A stretch of DNA of 64,000 nucleotides, taken from the NCBI GenBank assembly GCA_020796225.1, contig CM036768.1:37845789-37909788 (forward strand), read 5' to 3'. This document shows positions 21,270-30,984 of this stretch, in pieces; positions within the stretch are counted from its first letter, which is position 1; the number at the start of each line of letters is the position of its first letter. Below the pieces are notes generated by a model that was given only the letters and a program-made list of their open reading frames with translations, did no database searches and had not been told where the DNA came from. The translations under genes and the position numbers were made by a program. The DNA is from Arion vulgaris. Its lineage: Eukaryota > Mollusca > Gastropoda > Stylommatophora > Arionidae.

Positions 21270-21510
21270 TAAATCTGGTGGTTTAGTCCTTTCTTTGCCA
21301 GACGAAGGTCGTGGGTTCGAATTCGGATCGCGCCGCTTTTTTCACGAGCAGATTTTTTTTCAGAGACTCCTAGGATTGTTGCCGGATCTACGGGATTCGT
21401 GCTTTATTCAATGCTCTCGGCAGGTGGCATGCCATTTCTGCGGTGAGAGACCGCGCTATATAGAGTACAACCCGGTGCAATGAAGTCAATCCTTCGGCTT
21501 TGAAAGCTTT
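21270..21510 (+). mobile_element. SINE-E, tRNA-derived
   Basis: B box GGGTTCGAATTCGG near 21313, a poly-T patch, then GATTGTTGCCGGA, GGCATGCCATTTCTGCGGTG and CAATCCTTCGGCTTTGAAAG. The same order occurs at 34195-34430. Confidence 0.75.
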
Positions 21511-21599
21511 TTATCGGAGATGAACGATAAAACAAATGCTCCATGCTTAAGTTGGACATGTTAGATAAATGCTATTGACATGTACAAATCGATAAGTTA

Positions 21600-21710
21600 T
21601 TGGTTATTGAACGGATGCCATAGCACTTCTGGCAGACCCATAGGCGCTCTGTCTTCCGCAACAGATATCAAAGGTATGCATATTGATTATTCCGGTGGTA
21701 CTCTAATTCT
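21600..21710 (-). repeat. Relic of RNase H-type retrotransposon 3' region
   Basis: Matches 47100-47170: GGCAGACCCATAGG, then CAACAGATATC and GTATGCATA-TGAT. Non-coding 3' region only. Confidence 0.55.
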
Positions 21711-22428
21711 TCTTTTATATACATAATCCCTTTCTTGATCTGCTGGAGAACCAGACGACAGAGCATGAACTCTATAACACCCACTGTAGCCTAATGGAAA
21801 TATTACAATATACAAACCATATATACCATTGATAATAGGTTGCACAGGTGTTGCCAGGAAAAAGTGGGGAATTAAGGAAAAGTGCCTGGGAAAAAGATTT
21901 CGAAAATGCAATTCCTACACAAATGTTCACCTTCTTCCAAATAACATGGGATGTCTCGCCGGTGCTAATTAGGTCTACACTTTTGCAGAGATCTTCATAT
22001 TTAAAGAGGAGATTTGAGCCCACATTGTTATTCATCGAAGTACAATGTCGATGATTCAACTAATCAATCAAAATTGTTTGCGAAAAAATGTGCAAACAAT
22101 ATTGTATTGATCTAAGATTTCAAGCCCGAGTGAACGAGGAATAAACCATGAATATTTCAACAAAAAAATGGAAACTTAAAAAAAAAAGAAAAGGCTGAGA
22201 TTCAGACATAGAAACTGAATTTGGTTACATGATGTCTTAATACAGCTTTAAGGGATTACAGAATAGGGAGGATCGTGCTACTCTTAGCAGACGCGGCTTT
22301 GCCAGAGCCATATGTTGATGCTTCGTTAGAATGTTAAAATGTCTGGGAAAATATAAACATTGGCACATTCAAGTGTTTGCTTGGCTATCGAGAATATTTG
22401 TTGTTGAAATGTTATGTTTTTTAAAGTC
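21711..22428. other. No supported feature
   Basis: No recognised repeat or coding motif. Confidence 0.4.
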
Positions 22429-22429
22429 T

Positions 22430-22510
22430 GAATATAGAAGTGTCTGGTGCCTTCAACGTTTGAATATAGAAGTGTCTGGTGCCTTCAACGTTTGAATATA
22501 GAAATATCTG
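22430..22510. repeat. 32-bp tandem repeat, 2.4 copies
   Basis: Unit TGAATATAGAAGTGTCTGGT followed by GCCTTCAACGTT. Confidence 0.9.
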
Positions 22511-22678
22511 TTTTGTTTCTTCAATATTTTAGAAAGGACGAATTTGATTTTTTCTTCTTCATCATTTCAATATGAATTTATACTTCTTTGTTCAATATTA
22601 AAATATGTATTTTGTACGTTTTTTTTATACATCAGAGAGCCGAAGTAGCATAGATGCTGGTAAACGTGTGTCCTTGGC

Positions 22679-23197
22679 TTCTTCTTCTTCAAACGCTCCA
22701 TATCGATGACTTGTTAAACGCTGTGTGTGATTTGTTTATGTTCTGAGAGTAAAATAACGATTGTATGTTGTGCCAGTTATGCGCCTACAACGCCCGAGTG
22801 GTTACCGGGGTCCAAATTTGGGGTGTAAAGAATAGAACCACTGTTACCTGCCATGCATGTCGTAAGAGACGACTAAGGAGGTTTGGCTGAAATGGGATGC
22901 ACGTGTCTTGAACATGTAGAAGTCTATGCGTTTAGGGGCCTACCAAACCAATGTGCAACGTATACACGTTCTTGGCAAAGATTAAACATATCACAAAGAG
23001 TGATTAAAATTGCTCGTAAAGAACGAACGCAAAGAAGGAGAAGAAGATGCGACTACAAGTAGGCTAGAACATCCGATTTATTTACTAGTGTAGCCTACCT
23101 AGGTTTTACATCAGTCGTGTCTTACGACATGTCTTGTAGCTCGCAGTGGTACTATTCTTTTCTTCCCTTACCAGTCCCGGCGACACACGGACGAGTG
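22679..23197 (-). mobile_element. SINE-B copy split by SINE-A
   Basis: Minus-strand halves are 22679-22790 (GAA tail and 3' part) and 23047-23197 (core and 5' end). The break lies in the CGCCTACAAGTAGGC block. GTGTCCTTGG and GTGTCTTAGG near the outer ends may be its own target duplication. Confidence 0.88.
22791..23046 (+). mobile_element. SINE-A copy nested in SINE-B
   Basis: Full 256-bp copy from CGCCCGAGTGGTTACCGGGG to the GAAGAAG tail. ATGCGCCTACAA at 22779-22790 and ATGCGACTACAA at 23047-23058 are the duplicated target, one mismatch. Shows SINE-A moved after this SINE-B. Confidence 0.93.
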
Positions 23198-23214
23198 TCT
23201 TAGGCTAATGGTCC

Positions 23215-23431
23215 ATGGTTAATTCCACAATGGGCGTGGACATTTTTCTGACCGTAACAGGGTCTTAGGCACCCAGCCTCAAATGGGTGCCATGAAAAGC
23301 ACTGGGAAGTAAAGTTGGCCAGAGTGATGTTGACAATATCCCCATCGTGTACCGACTGTCACTGAAAAATACGGACCTAACACTGTGTTACACTATATAC
23401 CTCGGGGAATGATAAGGGTTCCTTCATATAT
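23215..23431 (+). mobile_element. SINE-C copy
   Basis: Plus-strand copy with TGACAATATCCCCATCGTGT and CCTAACACTGTGTTACACTA and the end AAGGGTTCCTT. The head at 23215-23270 is decayed. Confidence 0.75.
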
Positions 23432-24069
23432 ATATATCTATATGAATGAACATCAATATGAGTTATGTCGATAGGCGTAGGCAATCATGAATCTCCACAG
23501 ACATATATGATTAGTATTGACTATAAATTCAGATTGTGCCACACTTCAATGCCATGAAGTCCTAATGTGTCGCTCTCTGTCGCCTACTATATTTTTTTTT
23601 CCATCGGATATGTCGGTTGTTACAATGCCTTCTAAACCACCATTTCTCATCCAAAAAAATGATTATTGTCTCTTTCTTGTATTAACAATTCATGTTCTTT
23701 GTGCCTTGATCTTGTTCAACATATTAACATTACATATTTTACTAATTCCTAACTAATGTCCGTAGTTTGTGCCAATATTATCTATTAAAATAACCCAACT
23801 GCCGTACACTGCGCCAAACATTGTTTCATGTAGAATTAGTGCTTAATTTACATCACTGCATTATGACTCAATTTCCAATTTTCATCTTTAGCCATTTATT
23901 TTTACATCATGGCCCAATCTTAAGTTAGGTAAAATGTCTTAATTGGATAAGAAGTATATATTTGTTTAAAGCTGAGAGATATGAACAAACATTAAATCGA
24001 CCTGATCGTGTTTTTCTATTCAGTAGTGAATATGTTATGCAGTCAATATGATGCCTTTATTTGTTCTTC
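23432..24069. other. No supported feature
   Basis: AT-rich; a 79-codon open frame at 23517-23756 lacks any recognised motif. Confidence 0.4.
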
Positions 24070-24185
24070 ATAGATTACGGTGTATCGTTTGCTTGATAAA
24101 AGCATTTTGGTCGAAACTTTGCTGTGTGTTTTATTATTTTTGTATCTTGTAAAACTACAGTACTATGTTTGTACATGTTTCGCCA
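24070..24185 (+). repeat. Dispersed repeat pair with 38740-38880
   Basis: Shares TGTATCGTTTGCTTGATAAA, TTTTGGTCGAAAC-TTGCTGT and TTTTGTAAAACTACA with 38746-38835. Family not identified. Confidence 0.65.
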
Positions 24186-24224
24186 TTGCTACAAAGTTTT
24201 ACTGCAGTCTTCCCTTATATCGAC

Positions 24225-24354
24225 ATATAGATAATGTTACCAGAATAAGAGAGGGACTGAGAGAGAGAGAGTGAGGGGAGAGATGAACTTTAAAAAGTTA
24301 AAACGTCATGAGGGGCCCAATTTCAACATCGGATTCAAAAATTAGTACTTAGTA
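24225..24354. repeat. Direct duplicate of 25035-25175
   Basis: Both copies have ATGTTACCAGAAT, a GA-rich run, then GAACTTT, AACATC and GGATTCAAAAATTAGTA or its diverged form. They lie about 810 bp apart on the same strand. Confidence 0.7.
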
Positions 24355-24601
24355 GCCCGAGTGGTTACCGGGACTCAAATTTGGGGTGTAAAGAATATAA
24401 CCACTGTTACCTGCCACGCATGCCGTTAGAGGCGACTAAGTAGGTTTGGCTGAAATCGGATACACGTGTCCTAAACATGTAGATGTCTATGCGTTTAAGG
24501 GCCTACCAAACCAATGTGCAAGTTATACACGTTCTTGGCAAAGATCAAACTTATCACAAAGAGTGATTAAAATTTGTCGTAAAGAACGAACGCAAAGAAG
24601 A
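24355..24601 (+). mobile_element. SINE-A copy
   Basis: AGTACTTAGTA at 24344-24354 and 24602-24612 is an exact 11-bp target duplication. Starts GCCCGAGTGGTTACCGGG and ends CGCAAAGAAGA. Confidence 0.95.
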
Positions 24602-24639
24602 AGTACTTAGTACAGACTTCTACTCTTCCTCTTTTGTCG

Positions 24640-24985
24640 TCATACTGCTACCGGGTTGTTTCCCTATTTCGTGGTTTTCTGTTTTTGTCTTGCATTATTC
24701 TGATGGCTTGAGTGATTTTTGCACTTTGACAGGATTCTGCTATGCCATCTAACCATCTTTTTCGTGGTCTTCCTCTCGCCTTCCTTCCTGATGTTCTGTT
24801 GTAGAAGACTGTATACTGTGGACTTAGGATGCATTCGTATCAAGTGGTCAAACCACTTCATCCTTTTCTTCTCAATGTAATTCAAGTAAAATTATGTGTC
24901 AACATTCGTTCTTATGCTGATGTTGGCGATTTGTCTTTTCTGGTGCTGTTGGTAACTTTTCGCAGTAATCGCATTTCACATGTAG
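24640..24985 (-). pseudogene. R3b-type retrotransposon C-terminal fragment
   Basis: Minus frame from 24885 reads MNYIEKKRMKWFDHLIRM, equivalent to the WFGHL(V/M)RM core, and later KMVRWHSRI and QKQKTTK. Upstream (24900-24985) decayed CEMR and IRT-like positions are visible. Related to 5745-6015. Confidence 0.78.
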
Positions 24986-25034
24986 TTTTTTTTTTTGAGA
25001 TGCCTAATACTCACCGTAAAACCAAATCTTTCTG

Positions 25035-25175
25035 TTCTTTATATAATATGTTACCAGAATGGAGAGAGAGAGAGAGAGAGAGAGAGATGGGGAGAAAGAA
25101 AAGAGAAATGTGAACTTTGAAACATCATGGCGAGGACACATTTCAATATCCGATCTAATAATTAGTAATTTAGAC
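25035..25175. repeat. Direct duplicate of 24225-24354, with GA microsatellite
   Basis: See 24225-24354. The GA run here (25060-25090) is longer and purer. Confidence 0.7.
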
Positions 25176-25809
25176 GTTTGTAAATATTCACCATCACAAA
25201 CGCAGGTCGACACGACCTTTACCATAACAATGTACTTTAAAACACATCCGTTGTTGAATCAAGCTACCTTTGTAAGCTGTTGTCCGGTTTTTATGTCATG
25301 TCTGAACATAATAATGTATAACAAAAACAATGGTTTCTTTTGAAAAAAGATATCACTGAGAAATTTTACAACGCTCTAGGCTAAACTGAGGAATAAATGT
25401 AATGACACAAGGCCTAAACAACGCGTAAAATTGACTCATAAATAATATCATGTCTAGGATATTGAAGAATGTTTGTCACTTTCAACATTGATTGATTGAT
25501 TCATTCATTTTACTTCTTTTTGTGTGTTTCGTTCTTATTAACAAAATGGAAAACTCATTGTGATCTGCGCGGTTTGTGTCGAGAATGTTATTACTGATCC
25601 ATATGCTTGTAGGACAGATGTATCTGAGAAAATGTCGGCCTAGATTGATTGATATAATTATTGATTAATTAATTAATTAATTTATCGATTGATTGAATTT
25701 TGTGACCATCACCATTAATCGTCAGTGAATAACTATGTAGAAACTTTATTGCATCGATTAAAATATGGAAGTCAAATTAGATCAAAACAAACGCAAAGCT
25801 GTGAATCTT
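25176..25809. other. No supported feature
   Basis: AT-rich with an AATT-rich run near 25660-25690; nothing coding seen. Confidence 0.45.
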
Positions 25810-26430
25810 TCAATCAAATGTGAAGTCAGTGCTGTTCTATGGCTCGGAAACATGGAAGACAATAAAACAAACCACCATAAAACTACATACCTTCATAAAT
25901 GGTTGTTTACGTAGAATAGAGGGACTGAGATGGTATGATAAGATTATGAACGAGGAACATGAGAAACGAGGAAGAGAAAGAACTAAGCAGATACCAGTGG
26001 AGAAAGAACTAAGCAGATACCAGTGGAGAAAGAACCAAGCAGATACCAGTGGAGAAAGAACTAAGCAGATACCAGTGGAGAAAGAACTAAGCAGATACCA
26101 GTGGAGAAAGAACTAAGATACCAGTAGAGAAAGAACTAAGATACTAGTAGAGAAAGAACTAAGCAGATACCAGTAGAGAAAGAACTAAGCAGATACCAGT
26201 GGAGAAAGAACTAAGCAGATACCAGTGGAGAAAGAACTAAGCCGATACCAGTGGAGAAAGAACTAAACAGATACCAGTGGAGAAAGAACTAAGAGAGACG
26301 CTGGCGATAAATAGGACATACATTGAGAAGACTACCCGAAAGCATTGCAAGACATGCACTGTTTTGGAGCCCGCAGGGAAAGAGGAGTAGGGGAAGGCCT
26401 AGACCAGAGCCAACTATAAACGAATGGGCC
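25810..26430 (+). pseudogene. R7 retrotransposon C-terminal remnant hosting a minisatellite
   Basis: AVLYGSETWKTIKQ near 25830-25870 and INGCLRRIEGLRW near 25895 are the usual motif following the RT. Then comes a 26-bp array, after which the domain resumes with WR-IGHTLRRLPESIARHALF near 26305-26365 and GRPRPEP near 26395. The array thus lies within the protein-coding order of a once continuous domain. The last part of this family appears again at 26750. Confidence 0.8.
25974..26295. repeat. 26-bp minisatellite derived from RT coding sequence, about 13 copies
   Basis: Unit GAGAAAGAACTAAGCAGATA plus CCAGTG. Two adjacent copies lack the AGCAG part. 26 is not a multiple of three, so expansion cycled through all frames. 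The first unit encodes ERTKQIPVEKE, plausibly the ancestral residues at this position of the R7 domain. Confidence 0.95.
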
Positions 26431-26749
26431 TTCGGACTCAGGTAAGAATTATGGAAATCAGACCCCAACTACACCACGTGACCTCGCAATCCAGTATTGG
26501 TGTATATAGACGAATTCATTTTAAAATCAACACAGAATGCTAAATCGAAGTTATATTATGCAACAAATTAAGTTTAACAGTAAAGAATATCAATATAATG
26601 AATATTTTTCACCAATAAATAACCATAGACTGACAGAATTGAGTAAAATTGCAAAAAGCTTGCAGTGCTCTATCAAACATCTATATTTTCCGGCTCCCCT
26701 TTCTGATCTAGGTCAGGGAACCCCTTGTCAGTTGTCTGGCCTAGTTATT
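26431..26749. other. No supported feature
   Basis: Separates two parts of the R7 family. No terminal repeats or tail identified, so it may be an old insertion or rearranged DNA. Confidence 0.4.
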
Positions 26750-26930
26750 TAGAGTTGGCTGTGCCTAGACAGACCTGGAGAAGAGATCTGGAGGTGGATA
26801 TTAAAAGGATAGGTAAAATATGGAAATAATTGGAAGGGATGGCAGGAGAGAGTAATAGCTGGAAGAAGTTAGTTGAATACCTGTGCTCCGTTGGGAGTTG
26901 AACTGTGAAGAAGAAAGAAGAAGAAGGAAA
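26750..26930 (+). pseudogene. R7 retrotransposon 3' end with GAA tail
   Basis: Reads TWRRDLEVDIKRIGKIWK, then LEGMAGESNSWKKLVEYLCS near 26840-26890 and a stop, followed by GAAGAAGAAAGAAGAAGAAG. This is the final helix-rich part of the RTE-like C-terminal domain. The GAA tail is shared with SINE-A and SINE-B. Confidence 0.78.
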
Positions 26931-27240
26931 ACTATGTGTTCTCATAACACGAAGAATTCTGGAAACATACTACTTAATTTTTTCCTGTTTTCCTTTCTTC
27001 TCTGTCTCCATAAGCACGTTCTGGATATCTACAATTGGCAAGTAGTAGACCCTGTCACGCAAAGATGTGCTGGTTGTATAGAGACTTTCTTAAAACAAAT
27101 CTATGAACGATATTGCCTGTCTACAAGGAAAACAACTCAACCCATACATTGATAACTTAGTACAAACATGGTACAGAATAAGGGAATGACATTTACAAGA
27201 TTGTCTATAGAGTACCTTGGTTATTGTGTAAATTAATATA
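26931..27240. other. No supported feature
   Basis: No recognised motif. Confidence 0.45.
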
Positions 27241-27302
27241 AGTAGAGTACAGGAATCCTTTTCATACTTCGTGTGATATTGTGTAGCACAGTGTTACACA
27301 GC
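27241..27302 (-). mobile_element. SINE-C 3' fragment
   Basis: AGGAATCCTTTTCATACTTC and CACAGTGTTACA match the 3' end of SINE-C at 1375-1425. Confidence 0.6.
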
Positions 27303-27840
27303 ATCGATTGTTGGAGAGTTGAAGATAGATAAGGGGAATGTTCTTCGGTCTCTTTGCGACTGCCTGTTGGATCTTATCTTATCTTATCTTAACCATATTT
27401 GCCGTGAAGCGGCGTGGGGAGAGTTAGTTTCTTATCTTGTGTCAGGTGTGTTGAGCTTGACGTTGTCAGTCCATGCTTTCGCGGGGACTCTGAGATGTTA
27501 TCTATCCATCATGTTCTTGGCCTGCCTCGTGCTCTGCGCCCTGAGTTTCGATTATTATAGACGCGTAATGGTAGTAAATGTGGTCCCATTCTCATTAGAT
27601 GGCCGAACCACTTGAATCGTTGCTTCTCGATGTACTGTATGCATGGTATAGTACCAACGATGCTTCTGATATTCTCTGTTCTCACTCTATCTCGCCTTGT
27701 AACGTTGACATATTTTCGTAGACATCTCATTTCACATGTTGCCTGTTGGATGAGGACACTAAAATAGATGTTGAATCGATTCAGCGATTTAGGCAGTTTG
27801 GAGTTAGCCGGTGTACAAGTCGAACTGGATGACACGGTTA
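27303..27840 (+). pseudogene. RNase H-type retrotransposon C-terminus, split by R3
   Basis: Halves 27303-27372 and 27752-27840 join to match 47205-47370 (minus). The first encodes ASIVGELKIDKGNVLRSL, the second DEDTKIDVESIQRFRQFG and SRCTSRTG before a stop. It is the extreme C-terminus of the RNase H-bearing lineage; the RNase H core is not in this copy. Confidence 0.8.
27373..27739 (-). mobile_element. R3 retrotransposon, 5'-truncated
   Basis: Flanked by TGCCTGTTGGAT at 27361-27372 and 27740-27751. Minus frame reads CEMRCLRKYVNVTRRDRVRT, KQRFKWFGHLMRMGPHLLP and RRARGRPRT, with an (AAGAT)n tail. Close to 10569-10977. Confidence 0.94.
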
Positions 27841-27960
27841 ACATATTTATTCATGAATCTTCAGACGGTCTCTGAATCAGTCTAACTGTGAATCAGAGGT
27901 GCTTGTAATTTAGATTCCAAAGTAAATAACCAGGCTTTCATGTAGTTCAACCGTGCACCC
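27841..27960. repeat. Dispersed repeat S
   Basis: GAGGTGCTTGTAATTTAGAT and GTAGTTCAACCGTGCAC blocks match 13008-13078. Confidence 0.5.
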
Positions 27961-27964
27961 TGTA

Positions 27965-28545
27965 CATATATATATATATTTGTTCCTCTCGTACCGTTAT
28001 ACTTTAAATAAGGCCTGCAAGTAAGTTGTCCATAACTTTCTGCCCTGGGCAACTCGCTCAAATTCTTCCAAAGAACTGAGTACGATATTTCTTGCATATT
28101 TTAGACAATTTGGTTTCAGGGTTTCCTTGTGGGCGCCCTCTCATTATGGAACCCATTGCCTCCAACTTCAATGCATGCTTTCGCCCAAGTGGTTACCGGG
28201 CCCAAATTTGGGGTGTAAAGAATAGGACCACTGTTACCTGCCACGCATGTGGTAAGAGACGAGTAGGAGGTTTGGCTGAAATCGGATGCATGTGTTCTAA
28301 ACGTGTAGAAGTCTATGCGTTTAGAGGCCTACCAAACCAATGTGCAACGTATACACGTTCTTGGCAAAGATCAAACATATCACAAAGAGTGATTAAAATT
28401 GGTCTTAAAGAACGAACGCAAAGGAGAAGAAGAAGAATGCATGCTTTATTATTCTTTGATCATTTCTTCTCATAGTATGTGCAACATATTTCCATCTTCT
28501 CCTTCTTATAACAGGTTTTACAGTGGTTGACCAGACGTTAAACAT
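27965..28545 (-). pseudogene. R2 retrotransposon remnant split by SINE-A
   Basis: Minus-strand R2 3' end (CTCGTACCGTTATAC trailer, complement) at 27985-28060, the IERVA and SSMEE region near 28060, then GRPQGNPE-like codons to 28181. It resumes at 28448-28545 with HTMRRN-like, GEDGN-like and QPL positions. Confidence 0.75.
28182..28435 (+). mobile_element. SINE-A copy nested in R2
   Basis: AATGCATGCTTT at 28170-28181 and 28436-28447 is an exact 12-bp target duplication. Full 254-bp element with GAAGAAG tail. Confidence 0.96.
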
Positions 28546-29041
28546 GTATGACCCAAGCTGACCTCGAACCACAGAATTTCCACTGCACGTTTTCAGTAAC
28601 GCAATTGACTTACTATATCTCCATTCGCTTGAAGAACGTGTTTTGACTTTCGGAATTAAGACAGAGCCACAAGTTCCACAAATACTCTGGATTCAAAGAC
28701 AGGATTTACATAAATTAATCAATTTTACTGATTTCTACACAAAGTCTTGCAACCTGAGTTTTAGACAGAAAGAATTAAATTGGTTTTTTATCGATTAAAG
28801 ACAACTGTGAATTCGATTAATTTGAAGTATATTGTTCAGATATGTTGGAGCTGTCTCTGTCCGATCAGAACAATGCATGTTTCATATGCCTTGTTTTGTC
28901 TTTCAAGTTTGACGTCAACTTGGGATTCGTGAAACCTGTCAGGTCATTAGACATACTGAGTTAGAGAGGGATCTATCTATACGTCTCTCAGTCTGTCTGG
29001 TTGTTTGCTTGGTTTTCTATCAAAATGTTTAATTGAACGTC
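28546..29041. other. No supported feature
   Basis: No recognised repeat or coding motif. Confidence 0.45.
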
Positions 29042-29305
29042 TCGCTTGTGTGTTGTTGGGGCCCATAAGAGTAGCAGCGATTAGTATTACTGCGACTTAC
29101 AAGGCATGTCGTAAGAGGCAATTGAAGTAGGAGACTTAGAAAGCTACCCTTGTAAATAAAAAACGTAGAAATTGAATGCGCTGGCCTACTTGTAGACGCA
29201 TAACTGGCACAACGTACAATTGCTCTTAGGCTCAGATCACATACAAGTCACAAAGAGTGGTTTAACAAGTGGTTGATATGGAGCGCTCGAAGAAGAGGAA
29301 GAAAT
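29042..29305 (+). mobile_element. SINE-B copy
   Basis: Starts near TCTCGCTTGTGTGTTG, has CATGTCGTAAGAGGCAATTG, TAGACGCATAACTGGCACAA and GATATGGAGCGCTCGAAGAA. Tail GAAGAGGAAG. Confidence 0.85.
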
Positions 29306-29660
29306 TAATGTCTTGTCTCTCTGTCTATGTGTTTGTCTACATGTCTGTCTATGTGTCTGTCTACATGTTTGTATATATGTCTGTCTATGTGTCTGTCTAC
29401 ATGTTTGTATATATGTCTGTCTATGTGTATGTCTACATGTTTGTATATATGTCTGTCTATATATATGTATATATGTCTGTCTACATGTTTGTATATGTGT
29501 CTGTCTATATGTATGTGTACATGTCTGCATATATGTCTGTCTATATATACATATGTACACATGTCTGTATATGAGTATGTATGTATGTCTATATGATTGT
29601 CTGTATGTGTGGTTGTCTGTCCGTCTGTTTTTCTGCCTGTCGGTTTATATCTATCTTATC
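29306..29660. repeat. TGTCTGTATG-type low-complexity tract
   Basis: Impure tetranucleotide TGTC/TATG repeats, starting where the SINE-B tail ends. Open frames in all phases are compositional. Confidence 0.93.
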
Positions 29661-29689
29661 TATCTCCGACACGCTTCTTCGACCTGCGA

Positions 29690-29905
29690 GGCAGGTACAA
29701 CAGCACGGATGGAACAAAAATGTCAAATTATAAAGCCAGTAAACCCCCCACAAGTGCTTGTATACCTTGCCCACACTGTACAAGAACATTTCAAGCCCGT
29801 ATCGGGCTCACTAGCATCTACGCACACACAGACAAACATAACGCAACTACATTCCCGTGGATGAAAATTGTGTGGTCATCATCACCCGTGATGGACGAGC
29901 ATCAT
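29690..29905 (+). pseudogene. C2H2-finger retrotransposon 3' end
   Basis: Encodes CPHCTRTFQARIGLTS near 29767-29815. The expected HLRTHR follows only in the next frame, so one base has been lost. The pattern CX2C-X12-HX3H is a classical C2H2 finger at the C-terminus of some non-LTR retrotransposon polyproteins. Ends near a CATCATCATC tail. Confidence 0.75.
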
Positions 29906-30112
29906 CATCTTATCTATATTATATATCAGATATTTTATCTATCCTGTCTGTTCTGACTATCCCGTTTTGTTCTGTCTGTCTGATGTCTGTCTGTCCAACT
30001 ATCATATATTTATATATCTGCTCATCTACAAATATATATTATAGATATATTATTTATTATAATAAATATATATATAAATAATATAAATATATATATATAT
30101 ATCGTTATGTCT
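29906..30112. other. AT-rich, TA-rich stretch
   Basis: Impure TA repeats at 30030-30100 directly precede the R1 insertion site. Confidence 0.7.
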
Positions 30113-30775
30113 AAGTAATGACATTCGCCAGAGAGGAAAACACTACCAACATCTCCATCGATAATCATCTACTAAATCAAGTAAAAGATTTCACATACCT
30201 GGGGAGCATTTTTCAGCAAATGGAAGAATAACTAATGAAATTCAACACAGATGCAACAAAGCAAATCAAATGATAGGGCAAATGGCGATAATTTTAAGAT
30301 GCAAACACGTCACCATGAACACAAAAAGAGCAATGTTCAACACAATCTTTCTCCCCACATTATGTTACCAGTGCCAAACCTGGACGCTGACAACAAACGA
30401 TAGAAGAAAACTAGTCACAACAGAGATGAAGTGTCTACGCAGAATGCTGGGTGTAACAAGAAGAGACCGGTTGAGAAATGAAGACATCAGGATAAAAGTG
30501 GGTACAACATCAGTACTAGACTTCATCAAGAAACAACAAATTAAATGGTTCGGTCACGTAAGCAGATTACCATCAGACAGTGCACCCCAAAGAGCAATGC
30601 TGCTCCGATACAATGGGTACAAAGCAAAAGGCCGGCAACGCAAAAGATGGACCTCAGAGATAACAGAGGCGACGAAAGAGACTATCTACGAAGCGCATAC
30701 TAGGGCCCGTTTTAGAAATCTCTTCCTGACCTGACGCTGTGAGGCATACAGGATTCGAGAAAGAAAGAAAGAAAG
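30113..30775 (+). mobile_element. R1 retrotransposon, longest young copy
   Basis: Flanked by ATCGTTATGTCT at 30101-30112 and 30776-30787, tail (GAAA)n. Before a frame break near 30225 it encodes FTYLGSIFQQ. From 30270 an open frame continues through NTIFLPTLCYQCQTWTLTTN, CLRRMLGVTRRDRLRNEDIR, WFGHVSRLPSD and a normal stop at 30734. RT catalytic motifs are upstream of the truncation. Confidence 0.94.
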
Positions 30776-30984
30776 ATCGTTATGTCTGTACGTCTATCAG
30801 TTTTTAGATCTTTTTATGTATTATCTACCTCTCTGAAAAATAGATGAAAAGAAAAAATCAGAGAAAAAAGCTATCTTAATTTACTAATGCCATTTTAATC
30901 ATCCTATAGACTTTTTGTAACTTTTTAGTCATGTGGTTTTTTCCTCCAGTGCTCTCGTTCTTAATCGTGCAAGTATACTCTACT

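Noticed and set aside
25650..25690. Regulatory homeodomain-site cluster (repeated ATTAATTAATTA)
   Set aside because: More simply a short AATT microsatellite; no nearby gene.
29237..29864. Cys-rich and Tyr-rich open frames in the TGTC/TATG tract
   Set aside because: Three overlapping frames from the same simple repeat; only the zinc-finger codons beyond 29690 have meaning and belong to a retroelement.
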